Positions 29,417 to 39,972 of a DNA stretch of 64,000 nucleotides are shown here, piece after piece. Both the position numbers and the translations under genes were made by a program. Below the pieces are notes generated by a model, which ran no database searches, was not told the DNA's origin, and saw only the letters and a program-made list of their open reading frames with translations. How positions within the stretch are numbered: the first letter of the stretch is position 1; every line of letters begins with the position of its first letter. Source of the stretch: Ferranicluibacter rubi (GTDB lineage Bacteria > Pseudomonadota > Alphaproteobacteria > Rhizobiales > Rhizobiaceae); NCBI RefSeq assembly GCF_011603255.1, contig NZ_JAANCM010000002.1, positions 248,001 through 312,000 on the forward strand, given 5' to 3'.

Positions 29417-31498
29417 ATGGCAAAGCTGAAAGTCGACGGAAAAGAGATCGAAGTCCCGGATCATTTCACGCTGCTTCAGGCATGCGAGGAAGCCGGCGCC
29501 GAGGTTCCGCGCTTCTGTTTCCACGAGCGGCTGTCGGTTGCCGGCAATTGTCGCATGTGTCTGATCGAAGTGAAGGGTGGCCCGCCGAAGCCGGCGGCCT
29601 CCTGCGCCATGGGCGTGCGCGACCTGCGCCCGGGGCCAAACGGCGAGACGCCGGAAGTCTTCACGACCACGCCGATGGTCAAGAAGGCCCGCGAAGGCGT
29701 GATGGAATTCCTGCTGATCAACCATCCACTGGACTGCCCGATCTGCGACCAGGGCGGCGAGTGCGACCTGCAGGACCAGGCGATGGCCTTCGGCGTCGAC
29801 TCGACGCGGTACAACGAGAACAAGCGCGCCGTCGAAGACAAGTATATCGGCCCGCTGGTGAAGACGGTCATGAACCGCTGCATTCACTGCACGCGCTGCG
29901 TCCGCTTCACCACCGAAGTCGCCGGTATCGCCGAACTCGGCCTTATCGGCCGTGGCGAAGATGCTGAGATCACGACCTATCTCGAGCAGGCGATGACATC
30001 GGAGCTTCAGGGCAACGTGGTCGATCTCTGCCCGGTCGGCGCACTGACCTCGAAGCCCTATGCGTTCAACGCGCGTCCGTGGGAACTCGGCAAGACCGAA
30101 TCGATCGACGTCATGGACGCGGTGGGCTCTGCCATCCGCGTCGATACGCGCGGCCGCGAAGTCATGCGTGTCATGCCCCGCATCAATGAAGAGATCAACG
30201 AAGAGTGGATCTCCGACAAGACCCGCTTCATCTGGGATGGCCTGAAGACGCAGCGTCTGGATCGTCCCTATGTGAAGAAGGACGGTCGTCTGCAGCCCGC
30301 AAGCTGGGGCGAAGCCTTCGCCGCCATCAAGGGCGCCGTGGCCAAGACCAGCGGCGACCGCATCGGCGCGATTGCCGGCGACCTTGCATCCGTCGAGGAA
30401 ATGTACGCCCTGAAGGGACTGATGACGGCGCTCGGCTCCACGAGTATCGACTGCCGCCAGGACGGTGCAGCGCTCGATCCGTCCCTCGGCCGTTCAAGCT
30501 ATCTCTTCAATCCCACCATCCAGGGCATTGAAAACGCTGACGCCCTCCTGATCATCGGCGCCAACCCTCGCTTCGAAGCATCGGTGTTGAACGCTCGGAT
30601 CCGCAAGCGCTTCCGGATGAGCAAGTTCCCGATCGGCGTCATCGGTGAAGCCGCCGAACTGCGCTACACCTATGATTACCTTGGCGCCGGTACGGATACG
30701 CTGAGCGAATTGCTCGCCGGCCGCGGTAGCTTCTATGAGGTGCTGACGAAGGCCGAGCGTCCGATGATCATCATCGGGCAGGGCGCACTGATCGGTGACA
30801 GCGGCGCGTCGGTTCTGGCATCTGCTGCAAAGTTTGCCGGTGCGATCGGCGCGATCTCCGAAGGCTGGAACGGCTTTGCTGTGCTTCACACGGCGGCAGC
30901 CCGCGTCGGCGGTCTCGATCTCGGCTTCGTACCGGGCGCGAACGGCAAGAAGGCGCAGGAGATGGTGACGGGCACGGACGTGCTCTTCCTTCTCGGCGCC
31001 GACGAGATCGATCTCGACGCCCGCAAGAGCGGCTTCACGGTCTATATCGGCTCGCATGGCGACAACGGTGCCCATGGCGCGGACGTCATCCTTCCCGGTG
31101 CGACCTATACCGAGAAATCCGGCATCTGGGTCAACACCGAAGGCCGCGTCCAGATGGGCAATCGCGCCGGCTTCGCACCGGGCGAGGCACGTGAAGACTG
31201 GGCGATCCTGCGGGCTCTGTCCGACGTGCTGGGCAAGAAGCTACCCTTCGATTCGCTCACCGAGCTGCGTCGAAAACTGGTCGCGGAATTCCCGCATTTC
31301 GGCGAGGTCGATACGATCGCCGAGCCCGTTGACGGCGAAATTGCCGCACTTGCACAAAAAGCCGGTGAGATGACCAAATCCGCGTTTGCGTCTCCGGTGA
31401 AAGACTTCTATTTGACGAACCCGATAGCGCGCGCTTCCGCGGTCATGGCCGAATGTTCGGCGCTGGCTCGCAATAATTTCAAAGCGGCAGCGGAATGA
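29417..31498 (+). CDS. nuoG: NADH-quinone oxidoreductase subunit G
   Basis: The 693-residue 75-kDa subunit. The N-terminal ferredoxin region carries the N1b [2Fe-2S] ligands (RFCFHERLSVAGNCRMCLIEV) followed by N5/N4 ligands (HPLDCPICDQGGECDLQDQ, then CIHCTRCVRF and VVDLCPVGALTSKPY). The rest is the molybdopterin-oxidoreductase-like domain, which has no cofactor role here. Start 29417 (MAKLKVDGKEIEV) is preferred over 29360 because it gives the standard N-terminus and length. Confidence 0.96.
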   Translation: MAKLKVDGKEIEVPDHFTLLQACEEAGAEVPRFCFHERLSVAGNCRMCLIEVKGGPPKPAASCAMGVRDLRPGPNGETPEVFTTTPMVKKAREGVMEFLLINHPLDCPICDQGGECDLQDQAMAFGVDSTRYNENKRAVEDKYIGPLVKTVMNRCIHCTRCVRFTTEVAGIAELGLIGRGEDAEITTYLEQAMTSELQGNVVDLCPVGALTSKPYAFNARPWELGKTESIDVMDAVGSAIRVDTRGREVMRVMPRINEEINEEWISDKTRFIWDGLKTQRLDRPYVKKDGRLQPASWGEAFAAIKGAVAKTSGDRIGAIAGDLASVEEMYALKGLMTALGSTSIDCRQDGAALDPSLGRSSYLFNPTIQGIENADALLIIGANPRFEASVLNARIRKRFRMSKFPIGVIGEAAELRYTYDYLGAGTDTLSELLAGRGSFYEVLTKAERPMIIIGQGALIGDSGASVLASAAKFAGAIGAISEGWNGFAVLHTAAARVGGLDLGFVPGANGKKAQEMVTGTDVLFLLGADEIDLDARKSGFTVYIGSHGDNGAHGADVILPGATYTEKSGIWVNTEGRVQMGNRAGFAPGEAREDWAILRALSDVLGKKLPFDSLTELRRKLVAEFPHFGEVDTIAEPVDGEIAALAQKAGEMTKSAFASPVKDFYLTNPIARASAVMAECSALARNNFKAAAE

Positions 31499-31518
31499 GC
31501 GCGGGAGAATAAGGCACC

Positions 31519-32562
31519 ATGGACGGTTTTCTTTCGACCTACGTCTGGCCGGCGGCCATCATGATCGGCCAGTCGCTTCTGCTGCTGGTCGCTCTCCTGA
31601 TCTTCATCGCCTATATCCTGTTGGCCGACCGCAAGATCTGGGCAGCGGTGCAGCTGCGCCGTGGACCCAACGTGGTGGGTCCCTTCGGTCTTTTCCAGTC
31701 CTTCGCCGATCTTTTGAAGTTCGTCGTCAAGGAGCCGGTGATTCCCGCTGGTGCCAACAAGGTCCTCTTCCTGCTGGCGCCGCTGGTATCGGTGACGCTG
31801 GCGCTCGCCGCTTGGGCCGTCGTTCCCTTGAACGACAACTGGGTGATGGCGAACATCAATGTCGGCATCCTCTACGTTCTCGCCATCTCGTCGCTCGAAG
31901 TCTACGGCGTCATCATGGGCGGCTGGGCGTCGAACTCCAAGTACCCTTTCCTGTCGGCTCTTCGGTCTGCAGCGCAGATGGTGTCCTACGAAGTCTCGAT
32001 CGGTTTCGTCATCGTCACCGTGCTGCTTTGCGTCGGCTCGCTGAACCTGACGGACATCGTCAATTCGCAGCGCGACGGTCTGGGCACGATGATGGGCCTG
32101 CCGGGCTCCTTCCTCGACTGGTACTGGCTGCCGCTGTTCCCGATGTTCATCGTGTTCTTCATTTCGGCGCTGGCCGAGACGAACCGGCCGCCCTTCGATC
32201 TGGTGGAAGCGGAGTCCGAACTCGTCGCCGGCTTCATGGTCGAATACGGCTCCACCCCCTACATGATGTTCATGCTCGGCGAGTACGCTGCCATCTGCCT
32301 GATGTGCGCGCTCACCACGATCCTCTTCCTCGGTGGCTGGCTGCCTCCGGTGGACGTCTGGTTCCTCAACTGGGTTCCCGGCATCATCTGGTTCGTGCTG
32401 AAGGCCTCGCTAGTGTTCTTCATGTTCGCGATGGTCAAGGCGTTCGTGCCGCGCTACCGCTACGACCAGTTGATGCGTCTCGGCTGGAAGGTGTTCCTTC
32501 CCCTGTCGCTCGTCATGGTCTTTATCGTTGCAATCACGCTGAAGCTCGGTGGATGGGCCTGA
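31519..32562 (+). CDS. nuoH: NADH-quinone oxidoreductase subunit H
   Basis: The 347-residue ND1-type membrane subunit at the junction of the peripheral and membrane arms. It has about eight spans and the conserved loops [32 protein letters not shown] and [26 protein letters not shown], whose acidic residues belong to the quinone/proton pathway. Confidence 0.97.
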   Translation: MDGFLSTYVWPAAIMIGQSLLLLVALLIFIAYILLADRKIWAAVQLRRGPNVVGPFGLFQSFADLLKFVVKEPVIPAGANKVLFLLAPLVSVTLALAAWAVVPLNDNWVMANINVGILYVLAISSLEVYGVIMGGWASNSKYPFLSALRSAAQMVSYEVSIGFVIVTVLLCVGSLNLTDIVNSQRDGLGTMMGLPGSFLDWYWLPLFPMFIVFFISALAETNRPPFDLVEAESELVAGFMVEYGSTPYMMFMLGEYAAICLMCALTTILFLGGWLPPVDVWFLNWVPGIIWFVLKASLVFFMFAMVKAFVPRYRYDQLMRLGWKVFLPLSLVMVFIVAITLKLGGWA

Positions 32563-32623
32563 TGCCCGTCCGCAGCTTCGCGACAGTCGCTGGCGTCTCC
32601 CAGGCCAGCTCATTCGGAGGTAA

Positions 32624-33118
32624 ATGATGGCCGCTATTTCGCAAGCCGTCAGATCGCTGTTCCTCAAGGAGTTCGTCGGCGCGTTCTTCCTGTCAATGCG
32701 GTATTTCTTCGCGCCGAAGGCGACGCTGAACTATCCGTTCGAAAAAGGTCCGATCAGCCCGCGTTTCCGCGGGGAGCATGCGTTGCGTCGCTATCCGAAC
32801 GGCGAAGAGCGCTGCATCGCCTGCAAGCTGTGCGAGGCGATCTGTCCCGCCCAGGCTATCACCATCGAAGCCGGCCCGCGCCGCAATGACGGCACCCGCC
32901 GCACGGTGCGCTACGACATCGACATGGTGAAGTGCATCTATTGCGGCTTCTGCCAGGAAGCCTGCCCGGTCGACGCGATCGTTGAAGGGCCGAATTTCGA
33001 ATTCGCCACCGAGACGCGCGAAGAGCTGTACTACGACAAGGATCGCCTTCTTTCGAACGGCGACCGTTGGGAGCGCGAAATCGCCCGCAACATCGGCATC
33101 GACTCGCCGTACCGTTAA
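32624..33118 (+). CDS. nuoI: NADH-quinone oxidoreductase subunit I
   Basis: The 23-kDa subunit with two [4Fe-4S] clusters (N6a, N6b): [16 protein letters not shown] and [16 protein letters not shown]. The product is 164 residues from the first ATG, or 163 from a second at 32627; CGGAGGT lies 4-7 bases upstream of both. Length and sequence fit the alphaproteobacterial type. Confidence 0.97.
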   Translation: MMAAISQAVRSLFLKEFVGAFFLSMRYFFAPKATLNYPFEKGPISPRFRGEHALRRYPNGEERCIACKLCEAICPAQAITIEAGPRRNDGTRRTVRYDIDMVKCIYCGFCQEACPVDAIVEGPNFEFATETREELYYDKDRLLSNGDRWEREIARNIGIDSPYR

Positions 33119-33262
33119 GACGACGGCGCCATCTCGGCGCAGCGCCGCCCGCCCGGGCGGCGATACACTGGAAATTTGGGTGTCGACCGGACCTCTCCGG
33201 TCGGCCAGGAACGGTTTGCGCGAAGGCAGATCGCTCCGGGGAAGACGAAAAAGGCACCGGTC

Positions 33263-33877
33263 ATGGGTCTGCAGACTCTATTCTTCTATCTCTTCGCCTT
33301 CATCGCCGTCGCATCGGCGTTCATGGTGATTTCGGCCAGGAACCCGGTCTATTCGGTCCTGTTCCTCATCCTGTGCTTCTTCAACTCGGCGGGCCTGTTC
33401 CTGCTGACGGGGGCCGAGTTCCTCGCGATGATCCTGCTGGTCGTCTATATCGGCGCCGTCGCGGTTCTCTTCCTCTTCGTCGTGATGATGCTCGATATCG
33501 ACTTTAACCAACTGCGCTCGGGCGTGCTCGACTACGCACCGGTGGGTGCACTTGTCGGCTTGATCCTCGCGGCCGAGCTGATCATCGTCGTTGCTGGCAG
33601 CACCTTCTCACCGGAGATCGCCAAGACCGTGTCGATGCCGATCCCGGCCGTGACCGACCGCACCAACACCGCCGCCCTCGGCGACGTCATCTACACCCAC
33701 TACATCTACTACTTCCAGATTGCCGGCCTCGTGCTGTTCGTCGCCATGATCGGCGCGATCGTGCTCACGCTGCGCCATCGCCCCAACATCAAGCGCCAGA
33801 ACATTTCCCAGCAGGTCGCCCGCGTTCCCGCCACCGCCGTCGAGGTGGTGAAGGTCAAGCCGGGGCAGGGGCTCTGA
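33263..33877 (+). CDS. nuoJ: NADH-quinone oxidoreductase subunit J
   Basis: The 204-residue ND6-type membrane subunit with five spans, including NPVYSVLFLILCFFNSAGLFLLTGAEFLAMILLVVYIGAVAVLFLFVVMML, the helix region that carries the pi-bulge in structures. The start at 33263 gives the standard MGLQTLFFYLF; upstream in-frame sequence to 33176 is hydrophilic and not family-like. Confidence 0.96.
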   Translation: MGLQTLFFYLFAFIAVASAFMVISARNPVYSVLFLILCFFNSAGLFLLTGAEFLAMILLVVYIGAVAVLFLFVVMMLDIDFNQLRSGVLDYAPVGALVGLILAAELIIVVAGSTFSPEIAKTVSMPIPAVTDRTNTAALGDVIYTHYIYYFQIAGLVLFVAMIGAIVLTLRHRPNIKRQNISQQVARVPATAVEVVKVKPGQGL

Positions 33878-33907
33878 GCCGGTACTGAAGGTCAAGGACA
33901 AGACATC

Positions 33908-34216
33908 ATGGAAATCGGTATTTCCCACTATCTGACCGTCAGCGCCATCCTGTTCACGCTGGGCGTCTTCGGCATCTTCCTCAACCGCAAGAACATCATC
34001 GTCATCCTGATGTCGGTGGAGCTCATCCTGCTCGCGGTGAACATCAACATGGTCGCCTTCTCGTCGTTCCTCAACGACATCACCGGCCAGGTGTTCGCGC
34101 TGTTCATTCTGACAGTTGCCGCGGCGGAAGCCGCCATCGGTCTTGCAATTCTCGTCGTCTTCTATCGTAACCGCGGCTCTATCGCGGTCGAAGACGTCAA
34201 CATGATGAAGGGCTGA
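33908..34216 (+). CDS. nuoK: NADH-quinone oxidoreductase subunit K
   Basis: The 102-residue ND4L-type subunit with three membrane spans and the two conserved membrane glutamates, in [10 protein letters not shown] and [10 protein letters not shown]. It sits between nuoJ and nuoL with short spacers. Confidence 0.97.
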   Translation: MEIGISHYLTVSAILFTLGVFGIFLNRKNIIVILMSVELILLAVNINMVAFSSFLNDITGQVFALFILTVAAAEAAIGLAILVVFYRNRGSIAVEDVNMMKG

Positions 34217-34222
34217 TCGGCC

Positions 34223-36220
34223 ATGGATACCATCATCAAAGCGGTCGTCTTCCTGCCGCTCATCGGCTTCCTGATCGCGGGCCTGTTCGGCTCGAAGATC
34301 GGCGCGAAGGCTTCGGAATACGTGACCACCGGTCTCATGGCCGTCGTTGCCGTCCTGTCCTGGGTCGTCTTCTTCCACGTCGGTCTCGGCGAGACGGAGA
34401 TGATCAAGGTCTTCGTCATGCGCTGGATCCAGACCGGCAGTTTCGACACCGAATGGGCCTTCCGCGTCGATACGCTGACGGCCGTCATGTTCGTGGTCGT
34501 CAACACCGTGTCGTTCCTGGTGCACCTGTACTCCATCGGCTACATGCACCACGATCCGCATCGCCCGCGGTTCTTCGCCTATCTCTCGCTCTTCACCTTC
34601 GCCATGCTGATGCTGGTGACCTCCGACAACCTGCTGCAGATGTTCTTCGGCTGGGAAGGCGTGGGTCTCGCGTCCTACCTGCTCATCGGCTTCTGGTACA
34701 AGAAGCCTTCGGCGAGTGCTGCGGCCATGAAGGCATTCATCGTCAACCGCGTCGGCGACTTCGGCTTCGCGCTCGGCATCTTCGGTGTCTTCGTCCTCTT
34801 CGGCTCGATCTCGTTCGAAACGATCTTCGCGACGGCTGCGACCTACCTGCCGGCCGAAGGTGCGGCCAACGCCACGGACACGGTCATCACGCTGTTCGGC
34901 ATGCATCTCGATCGCGCCGACGCCGTCACCGGCGTCGCATTGCTGCTCTTCATGGGCGCCATGGGTAAATCGGCGCAGTTCCTCCTGCACACCTGGCTGC
35001 CGGACGCGATGGAAGGCCCGACTCCGGTCTCGGCGCTCATTCATGCCGCGACCATGGTCACCGCGGGCGTCTTCCTCGTCGCCCGCATGTCGCCGGTGTT
35101 CGAGCTGTCGCCGACGGCCCTGACCGTTGTGACTCTGATCGGCGCTATCACCGCCTTCTTCGCAGCCACCGTCGGTCTCGTGCAGAACGACATCAAGCGC
35201 GTCATCGCCTATTCGACCTGTTCTCAGCTCGGCTATATGTTCGTGGCGCTGGGCGTCGGCGCCTATGGTGCCGCCGTGTTCCACCTCTTCACGCACGCCT
35301 TCTTCAAGGCGCTTCTGTTCCTCTGCGCCGGCTCGGTCATCCATGCCGTCGATGGTGAGCAGGACATGCGCCACATGGGCGGTCTGCGTCCGCACATCAA
35401 GATCACCTTCGCAATGATGCTGATCGGAACGCTCGCCATCACCGGCGTCGGCATTCCCTTCACGCCGGTCGGCTTTGCCGGCTTCTTCTCCAAGGACGTG
35501 ATCATCGAGGCAACGTACGCTTCGCACTCGCCGCTCTCGGGCTTCGCCTTCACGCTTCTGGTCATCGCCGCTCTGTTCACGAGCTTCTACTCGTGGCGCC
35601 TGATGTTCCTGACCTTCTTCGGCAAGCCGCGCGCGAGCCATGAGGTCATGCATCACGTGCACGAATCCCCGATGGTCATGCTCGTTCCGCTCTTCATCCT
35701 CGGTTTCGGCGCCATCGTCGCCGGCTTCCTCGGTGAAGGCTACTTCTACGGCCACGAATATGCGGAGTTCTGGCAGGGTGCGCTGTTCACCTCGGCCGAA
35801 AACGAACTGCTGGAAGAATTCCACCATGTTCCGGCTCTGGTTGCGCTCAGCCCGTTCATCGCCATGGTGCTCGGCTTTGTCACGGCCTGGTACTTCTACA
35901 TCAAGTCGCCGGAAACGCCGAAGGCGCTGGCCCGCCAGCATCGCGGCCTCTACCAGTTCCTTTTGAACAAATGGTACTTCGACGAGCTTTACGACTTCCT
36001 GTTCGTGCGTCCCGCCAAACGCCTTGGCACCTTCCTGTGGAAGGAGGGTGACGGTCGCGTCATCGACGGCTTCGGTCCGAACGGCGTCGCCGCCCGGGTC
36101 ATGGACGTCACGCGCGGCGTCGTGCGCCTGCAGACCGGTTACCTCTATCACTATGCGTTCGTGATGCTGATCGGCGTCGCCGCACTCGTTACCTGGATGA
36201 TGCTCGGGAGCTCCTTCTGA
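34223..36220 (+). CDS. nuoL: NADH-quinone oxidoreductase subunit L
   Basis: The 665-residue ND5-type antiporter-like proton channel subunit. The core motif [26 protein letters not shown] contains the conserved membrane Glu; [34 protein letters not shown] contains the Lys/His path. The C-terminal lateral helix region is present. Its stop overlaps the nuoM start by one base. Confidence 0.97.
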   Translation: MDTIIKAVVFLPLIGFLIAGLFGSKIGAKASEYVTTGLMAVVAVLSWVVFFHVGLGETEMIKVFVMRWIQTGSFDTEWAFRVDTLTAVMFVVVNTVSFLVHLYSIGYMHHDPHRPRFFAYLSLFTFAMLMLVTSDNLLQMFFGWEGVGLASYLLIGFWYKKPSASAAAMKAFIVNRVGDFGFALGIFGVFVLFGSISFETIFATAATYLPAEGAANATDTVITLFGMHLDRADAVTGVALLLFMGAMGKSAQFLLHTWLPDAMEGPTPVSALIHAATMVTAGVFLVARMSPVFELSPTALTVVTLIGAITAFFAATVGLVQNDIKRVIAYSTCSQLGYMFVALGVGAYGAAVFHLFTHAFFKALLFLCAGSVIHAVDGEQDMRHMGGLRPHIKITFAMMLIGTLAITGVGIPFTPVGFAGFFSKDVIIEATYASHSPLSGFAFTLLVIAALFTSFYSWRLMFLTFFGKPRASHEVMHHVHESPMVMLVPLFILGFGAIVAGFLGEGYFYGHEYAEFWQGALFTSAENELLEEFHHVPALVALSPFIAMVLGFVTAWYFYIKSPETPKALARQHRGLYQFLLNKWYFDELYDFLFVRPAKRLGTFLWKEGDGRVIDGFGPNGVAARVMDVTRGVVRLQTGYLYHYAFVMLIGVAALVTWMMLGSSF

Positions 36221-37731
36221 TGACCGATTGGCCCATTCTCTCGGCGGTCACCTTCCTGCCGCTGGTCGGCGTTGTGCTCCTGCTTCTGATGCGCGACGAC
36301 AGCGCCGCCGGTCGCCGCAACGTGCTCAACATCTCGCTCGCAACGACGGTCGTCACCTTCCTGCTGTCACTGTTCATCTGGGCCGGGTTCGACAATGCGA
36401 ACCCGGGTTTCCAGATGGTCGAGCGTCATGCTTGGCTTGGCACCGGTATCTCCTATCATCTGGGCGTCGATGGCATTTCGATGCTGTTCGTCATCCTCAC
36501 GACGTTCCTGATGCCTTTCTGCGTGCTGGCGAGCTGGCACTCGATCGAAAAGCGCATCAAGTCCTACATGATCGCCTTCCTGCTGCTGCAGGTCGTCATG
36601 ACGGGCGTGTTCGTCTCGCTCGATATCGTGCTCTTCTACGTGTTCTTCGAAGCGACCCTGATCCCGATGTTCGTCATCATCGGCGTCTGGGGTGGCAAGG
36701 AGCGCGTCTACGCCAGCTACAAGTTCTTCCTCTACACGCTGTTCGGCTCGGTCCTGATGATGCTCGCCATCATGGCGATGTACTGGCAGACAGGCACGAC
36801 CGATATGGTTGAACTCCTGAAGGCCGGCTTCCCCGCAAGCATGCAGACCTGGCTCTGGCTCGCCTGCTTTGCGGCCTTCGCCGTGAAGATGCCAATGTGG
36901 CCCGTCCACACCTGGCTGCCGGATGCGCACGTTCAGGCACCGACGGCCGGTTCTGTCATCCTTGCCGGCGTCATGCTGAAGCTCGGCGGCTATGGCATGG
37001 TCCGCATCTCGCTCGGCATGTTCCCGCTTGCATCCGAGCAGTTCGCGCCGCTTGTCTTCACGCTGTCCGTCGTCGCCATCATCTACACCTCGCTGGTCGC
37101 GATGATGCAGCAGGACATCAAGAAGCTGATCGCCTACTCCTCCGTCGCCCATATGGGCTACGTGACCATGGGCATCTTCGCCGCCAACGTGCAGGGCGTG
37201 CAGGGGGCCATCTTCCAGATGTTGTCGCACGGCATCGTGTCCTCGGCGCTCTTCCTCTGCGTCGGCGTGGTCTATGATCGGCTGCACACCCGCGAGATCT
37301 CGGCCTATGGTGGCCTTGTCAACAACATGCCGAAATACGCCGTGATCTTCATGATTTTCACCATGGCGAATGTCGGACTTCCCGGCACCTCCGGCTTCGT
37401 CGGGGAAATAACGACCCTGCTCGGCGCCTTCCAGGCGAACACCTGGGTCGCCTTCTTCGCCACGACGGGCGTCATCCTCTCGGCCTGCTACGCGCTGTGG
37501 CTCTATCGCCGCGTGATGTTCGGTGCGCTGGAGAAGGAGAAGCTGAAGGCTCTGCTCGACCTGTCGCCGCGCGAAAAGGTGATCCTCTACCCGCTCGCGG
37601 TGCTCACCATCTTCTTCGGCGTCTATCCGGCGCCGGTCTTCGATGCCACGGCGGCTTCCGTCGATGTGCTGATCAATAATTACACGACCGCCGTTCAGGC
37701 AGCGCAGTCCCTTGCGCTCTCGGCAAACTGA
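36220..37731 (+). CDS. nuoM: NADH-quinone oxidoreductase subunit M
   Basis: The 503-residue ND4-type antiporter-like subunit. Conserved elements are the membrane Glu in [21 protein letters not shown] and the Lys/His segment [39 protein letters not shown]. Full length, about 14 spans. Confidence 0.97.
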   Translation: MTDWPILSAVTFLPLVGVVLLLLMRDDSAAGRRNVLNISLATTVVTFLLSLFIWAGFDNANPGFQMVERHAWLGTGISYHLGVDGISMLFVILTTFLMPFCVLASWHSIEKRIKSYMIAFLLLQVVMTGVFVSLDIVLFYVFFEATLIPMFVIIGVWGGKERVYASYKFFLYTLFGSVLMMLAIMAMYWQTGTTDMVELLKAGFPASMQTWLWLACFAAFAVKMPMWPVHTWLPDAHVQAPTAGSVILAGVMLKLGGYGMVRISLGMFPLASEQFAPLVFTLSVVAIIYTSLVAMMQQDIKKLIAYSSVAHMGYVTMGIFAANVQGVQGAIFQMLSHGIVSSALFLCVGVVYDRLHTREISAYGGLVNNMPKYAVIFMIFTMANVGLPGTSGFVGEITTLLGAFQANTWVAFFATTGVILSACYALWLYRRVMFGALEKEKLKALLDLSPREKVILYPLAVLTIFFGVYPAPVFDATAASVDVLINNYTTAVQAAQSLALSAN

Positions 37732-37749
37732 CGACGGGGCGAGAGAAAC

Positions 37750-39189
37750 ATGAACGCTGATATTCTGGTCGCTAGTCTCCATCTGTCGCTTCCCGAAGTG
37801 ACGCTCGCCATCGGTGCGCTCGCGCTCCTGATGATCGGTGTCTTCACGGGCGAACGGTCCTCCGGTCTCGTCACCTGGCTGGCGATTGCGCTCTTGGTGG
37901 TTGCGGGCGTTCTGCTGGCGAACACCGGCGACGGCGTCGCGTATAACGGGGCCTTCGTCGCCGACCCCTTCGCCCGCTTCATGAAGATGCTGACGCTGTT
38001 TGCATCCATCGTCGCGCTCTTCCTGTCGGCAGGGCAGGCGAAGATCTTCGGTCTTGACCGGTTCGAATATCCTGTCCTCGTGGTTCTCGCGACCCTCGGC
38101 ATGCTGTTGATGATCTCGGCCAACGACATGATGTCTCTCTACATGGCGCTGGAACTGCAGTCGCTCGCAGCCTATGTCGTCGCCGCCATGAACCGGGACG
38201 ATCTGCGTTCGACCGAAGCCGGCCTGAAATACTTCGTCCTCGGCGCGCTCTCCTCCGGCATGCTGCTCTACGGCATGTCGCTGGTCTACGGCTTCACTGG
38301 CCATACCGGCTTCGTGGAAATCGCAGCGGCACTCACCGCCGACGGTCGCTCGCTCGGGCTGGTCTTCGGTCTGGTCTTCGTCCTCGCCGGTGTCGCCTTC
38401 AAGATCTCGGCCGTGCCGTTCCACATGTGGACGCCGGACGTTTATGAAGGTGCGCCGACCCCGGTTACCGCCTTCTTTGCCGGCGCCCCGAAGATCGCCG
38501 CCATCGCCATGCTGGTCCGCGTTGTCATCACCGCCTTCGAGCCGATCCAGCTCGACTGGCAGCAGATCATCGTCTTCATCTCGATCGCCTCCATGGTGCT
38601 CGGCTCGTTTGCCGCCATCGGCCAGAAGAACCTGAAGCGCCTGATGGCTTATTCCTCCATTGGTCACATGGGCTATGCGCTGGTCGGCCTTTCCGCCGGT
38701 TCCATGGCCGGCGTGCGCGGCGTCGTTCTTTATATGCTGATCTACATGGTCATGACGCTTGGCACCTTCGCCTGCATCCTCGCGATGCGCCGCAAGGAAG
38801 GCCATCACGTCGAGCAGGTGGACGATCTCGCTGGCCTGTCGCAGACGAACCCCTTCATGGCGGTCGTTCTCACGATCCTGATGTTCTCGCTCGCCGGCAT
38901 CCCACCGCTGGCCGGTTTCTTTGCCAAATATTTCGTGTTCATGGCGGCGATCGAGGCCAAGCTCTATGCGCTTGCTGTCATCGGCGTTCTCGCCTCCGTC
39001 GTCGGTGCCTACTACTACCTGCGCGTCATCAAGCTGATGTGGTTCGATGAGCCGGCTGGCGAGTTCGCCCGCCCGTCCGGTTCGCTGAAGCTGGTCTACG
39101 GCCTCTCCGGGCTCTTCATCGTCGGCTACGTCATCGTCGGCGGCCCCATCGGTGCGGCGGCCGAGGCCGCTGCCCGGACATTCTTTTGA
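37750..39189 (+). CDS. nuoN: NADH-quinone oxidoreductase subunit N
   Basis: The 479-residue ND2-type antiporter-like subunit, the last gene of the complex I set. It carries [24 protein letters not shown] with the membrane Glu, and [32 protein letters not shown]. The birA frame begins at or just after its stop, so birA and rnj may be read through from the nuo promoter. Confidence 0.97.
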   Translation: MNADILVASLHLSLPEVTLAIGALALLMIGVFTGERSSGLVTWLAIALLVVAGVLLANTGDGVAYNGAFVADPFARFMKMLTLFASIVALFLSAGQAKIFGLDRFEYPVLVVLATLGMLLMISANDMMSLYMALELQSLAAYVVAAMNRDDLRSTEAGLKYFVLGALSSGMLLYGMSLVYGFTGHTGFVEIAAALTADGRSLGLVFGLVFVLAGVAFKISAVPFHMWTPDVYEGAPTPVTAFFAGAPKIAAIAMLVRVVITAFEPIQLDWQQIIVFISIASMVLGSFAAIGQKNLKRLMAYSSIGHMGYALVGLSAGSMAGVRGVVLYMLIYMVMTLGTFACILAMRRKEGHHVEQVDDLAGLSQTNPFMAVVLTILMFSLAGIPPLAGFFAKYFVFMAAIEAKLYALAVIGVLASVVGAYYYLRVIKLMWFDEPAGEFARPSGSLKLVYGLSGLFIVGYVIVGGPIGAAAEAAARTFF

Positions 39190-39212
39190 GCGGCCAGAGC
39201 CGGCTCACCCGC

Positions 39213-39953
39213 ATGTCCGTTGACGACTTCCGCCACGTCGCCCTGGACGAGGTGGGCTCCACCAACACCGAGTGCCTTGCGCGTGCGCGTGCGGGCGATC
39301 CGGGGAACCTCTGGATCACAGCCGGCCGGCAGACCGATGGTCGCGGCCGGCGTGGTCGTGCCTGGAGTTCGGAACCCGGCAATCTCTATTCCTCGCTGCT
39401 CCTGATCGACCCCGCGCCGCTGGAGATGATCCAGTCGCTGCCGCTTGCGGTCGCCCTTGCGGTTCGCGACGCCATGCAGGCCGTCCTGCCCGCGGGCGCA
39501 CGGGCTGCGGAGATCAAGTGGCCGAACGACATCCTGATCGGCGGGCAGAAGACCTGCGGCATTCTGCTCGAAGGCGAGCGTCTCACGGATGGGCGATATG
39601 CTCTGGTAATCGGCTGCGGCATCAACGTCGTCAGCGCGCCGGACCACGGTCTTTATCCGCTGACCCATCTGCGCAGCGAAGGGTCTTCCGCGTCACCGGA
39701 GGAACTCTTCGCACATCTTTTCATGACCATGGCCGAAACGCTCGGCATCTGGAATGGCGGTCTCGGGATCGGCGACATCATCGCGCGCTGGCGGCAGCAT
39801 GCCGTGGGCATCGGTCGCCCCATCACGGTCAACCTTCCGGATCGGTCCATCCATGGACGTTTTGACGACATCGACGGCTCCGGCCAATTAATTCTCACGG
39901 ATGAAAATGGCATGCGCCGGCACATAGCCGCCGGCGATGTCTTTTTCGGATGA
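39213..39953 (+). CDS. birA: Biotin--[acetyl-CoA-carboxylase] ligase
   Basis: A 246-residue biotin protein ligase that charges biotin carrier proteins. Visible are the substrate-recognition motif ITAGRQTDGRGRRGRAWSSEPGNLY and the catalytic Lys motif EIKWPNDILIGGQKTCGILLE. It lacks the N-terminal DNA-binding domain of E. coli BirA, so it is a ligase only. An upstream TTG at 39186 overlapping the nuoN stop is an alternative start adding nine residues. Confidence 0.93.
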   Translation: MSVDDFRHVALDEVGSTNTECLARARAGDPGNLWITAGRQTDGRGRRGRAWSSEPGNLYSSLLLIDPAPLEMIQSLPLAVALAVRDAMQAVLPAGARAAEIKWPNDILIGGQKTCGILLEGERLTDGRYALVIGCGINVVSAPDHGLYPLTHLRSEGSSASPEELFAHLFMTMAETLGIWNGGLGIGDIIARWRQHAVGIGRPITVNLPDRSIHGRFDDIDGSGQLILTDENGMRRHIAAGDVFFG

Positions 39954-39972
39954 AACAAGGCATAATTCTCTG

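Noticed and set aside
33608-38808. Two very long antisense frames (847 and 813 codons) opposite nuoJ-nuoN
   Set aside because: Compositional shadows of membrane-protein genes, full of Glu/Asp/His/Arg; the plus-strand genes are certain.
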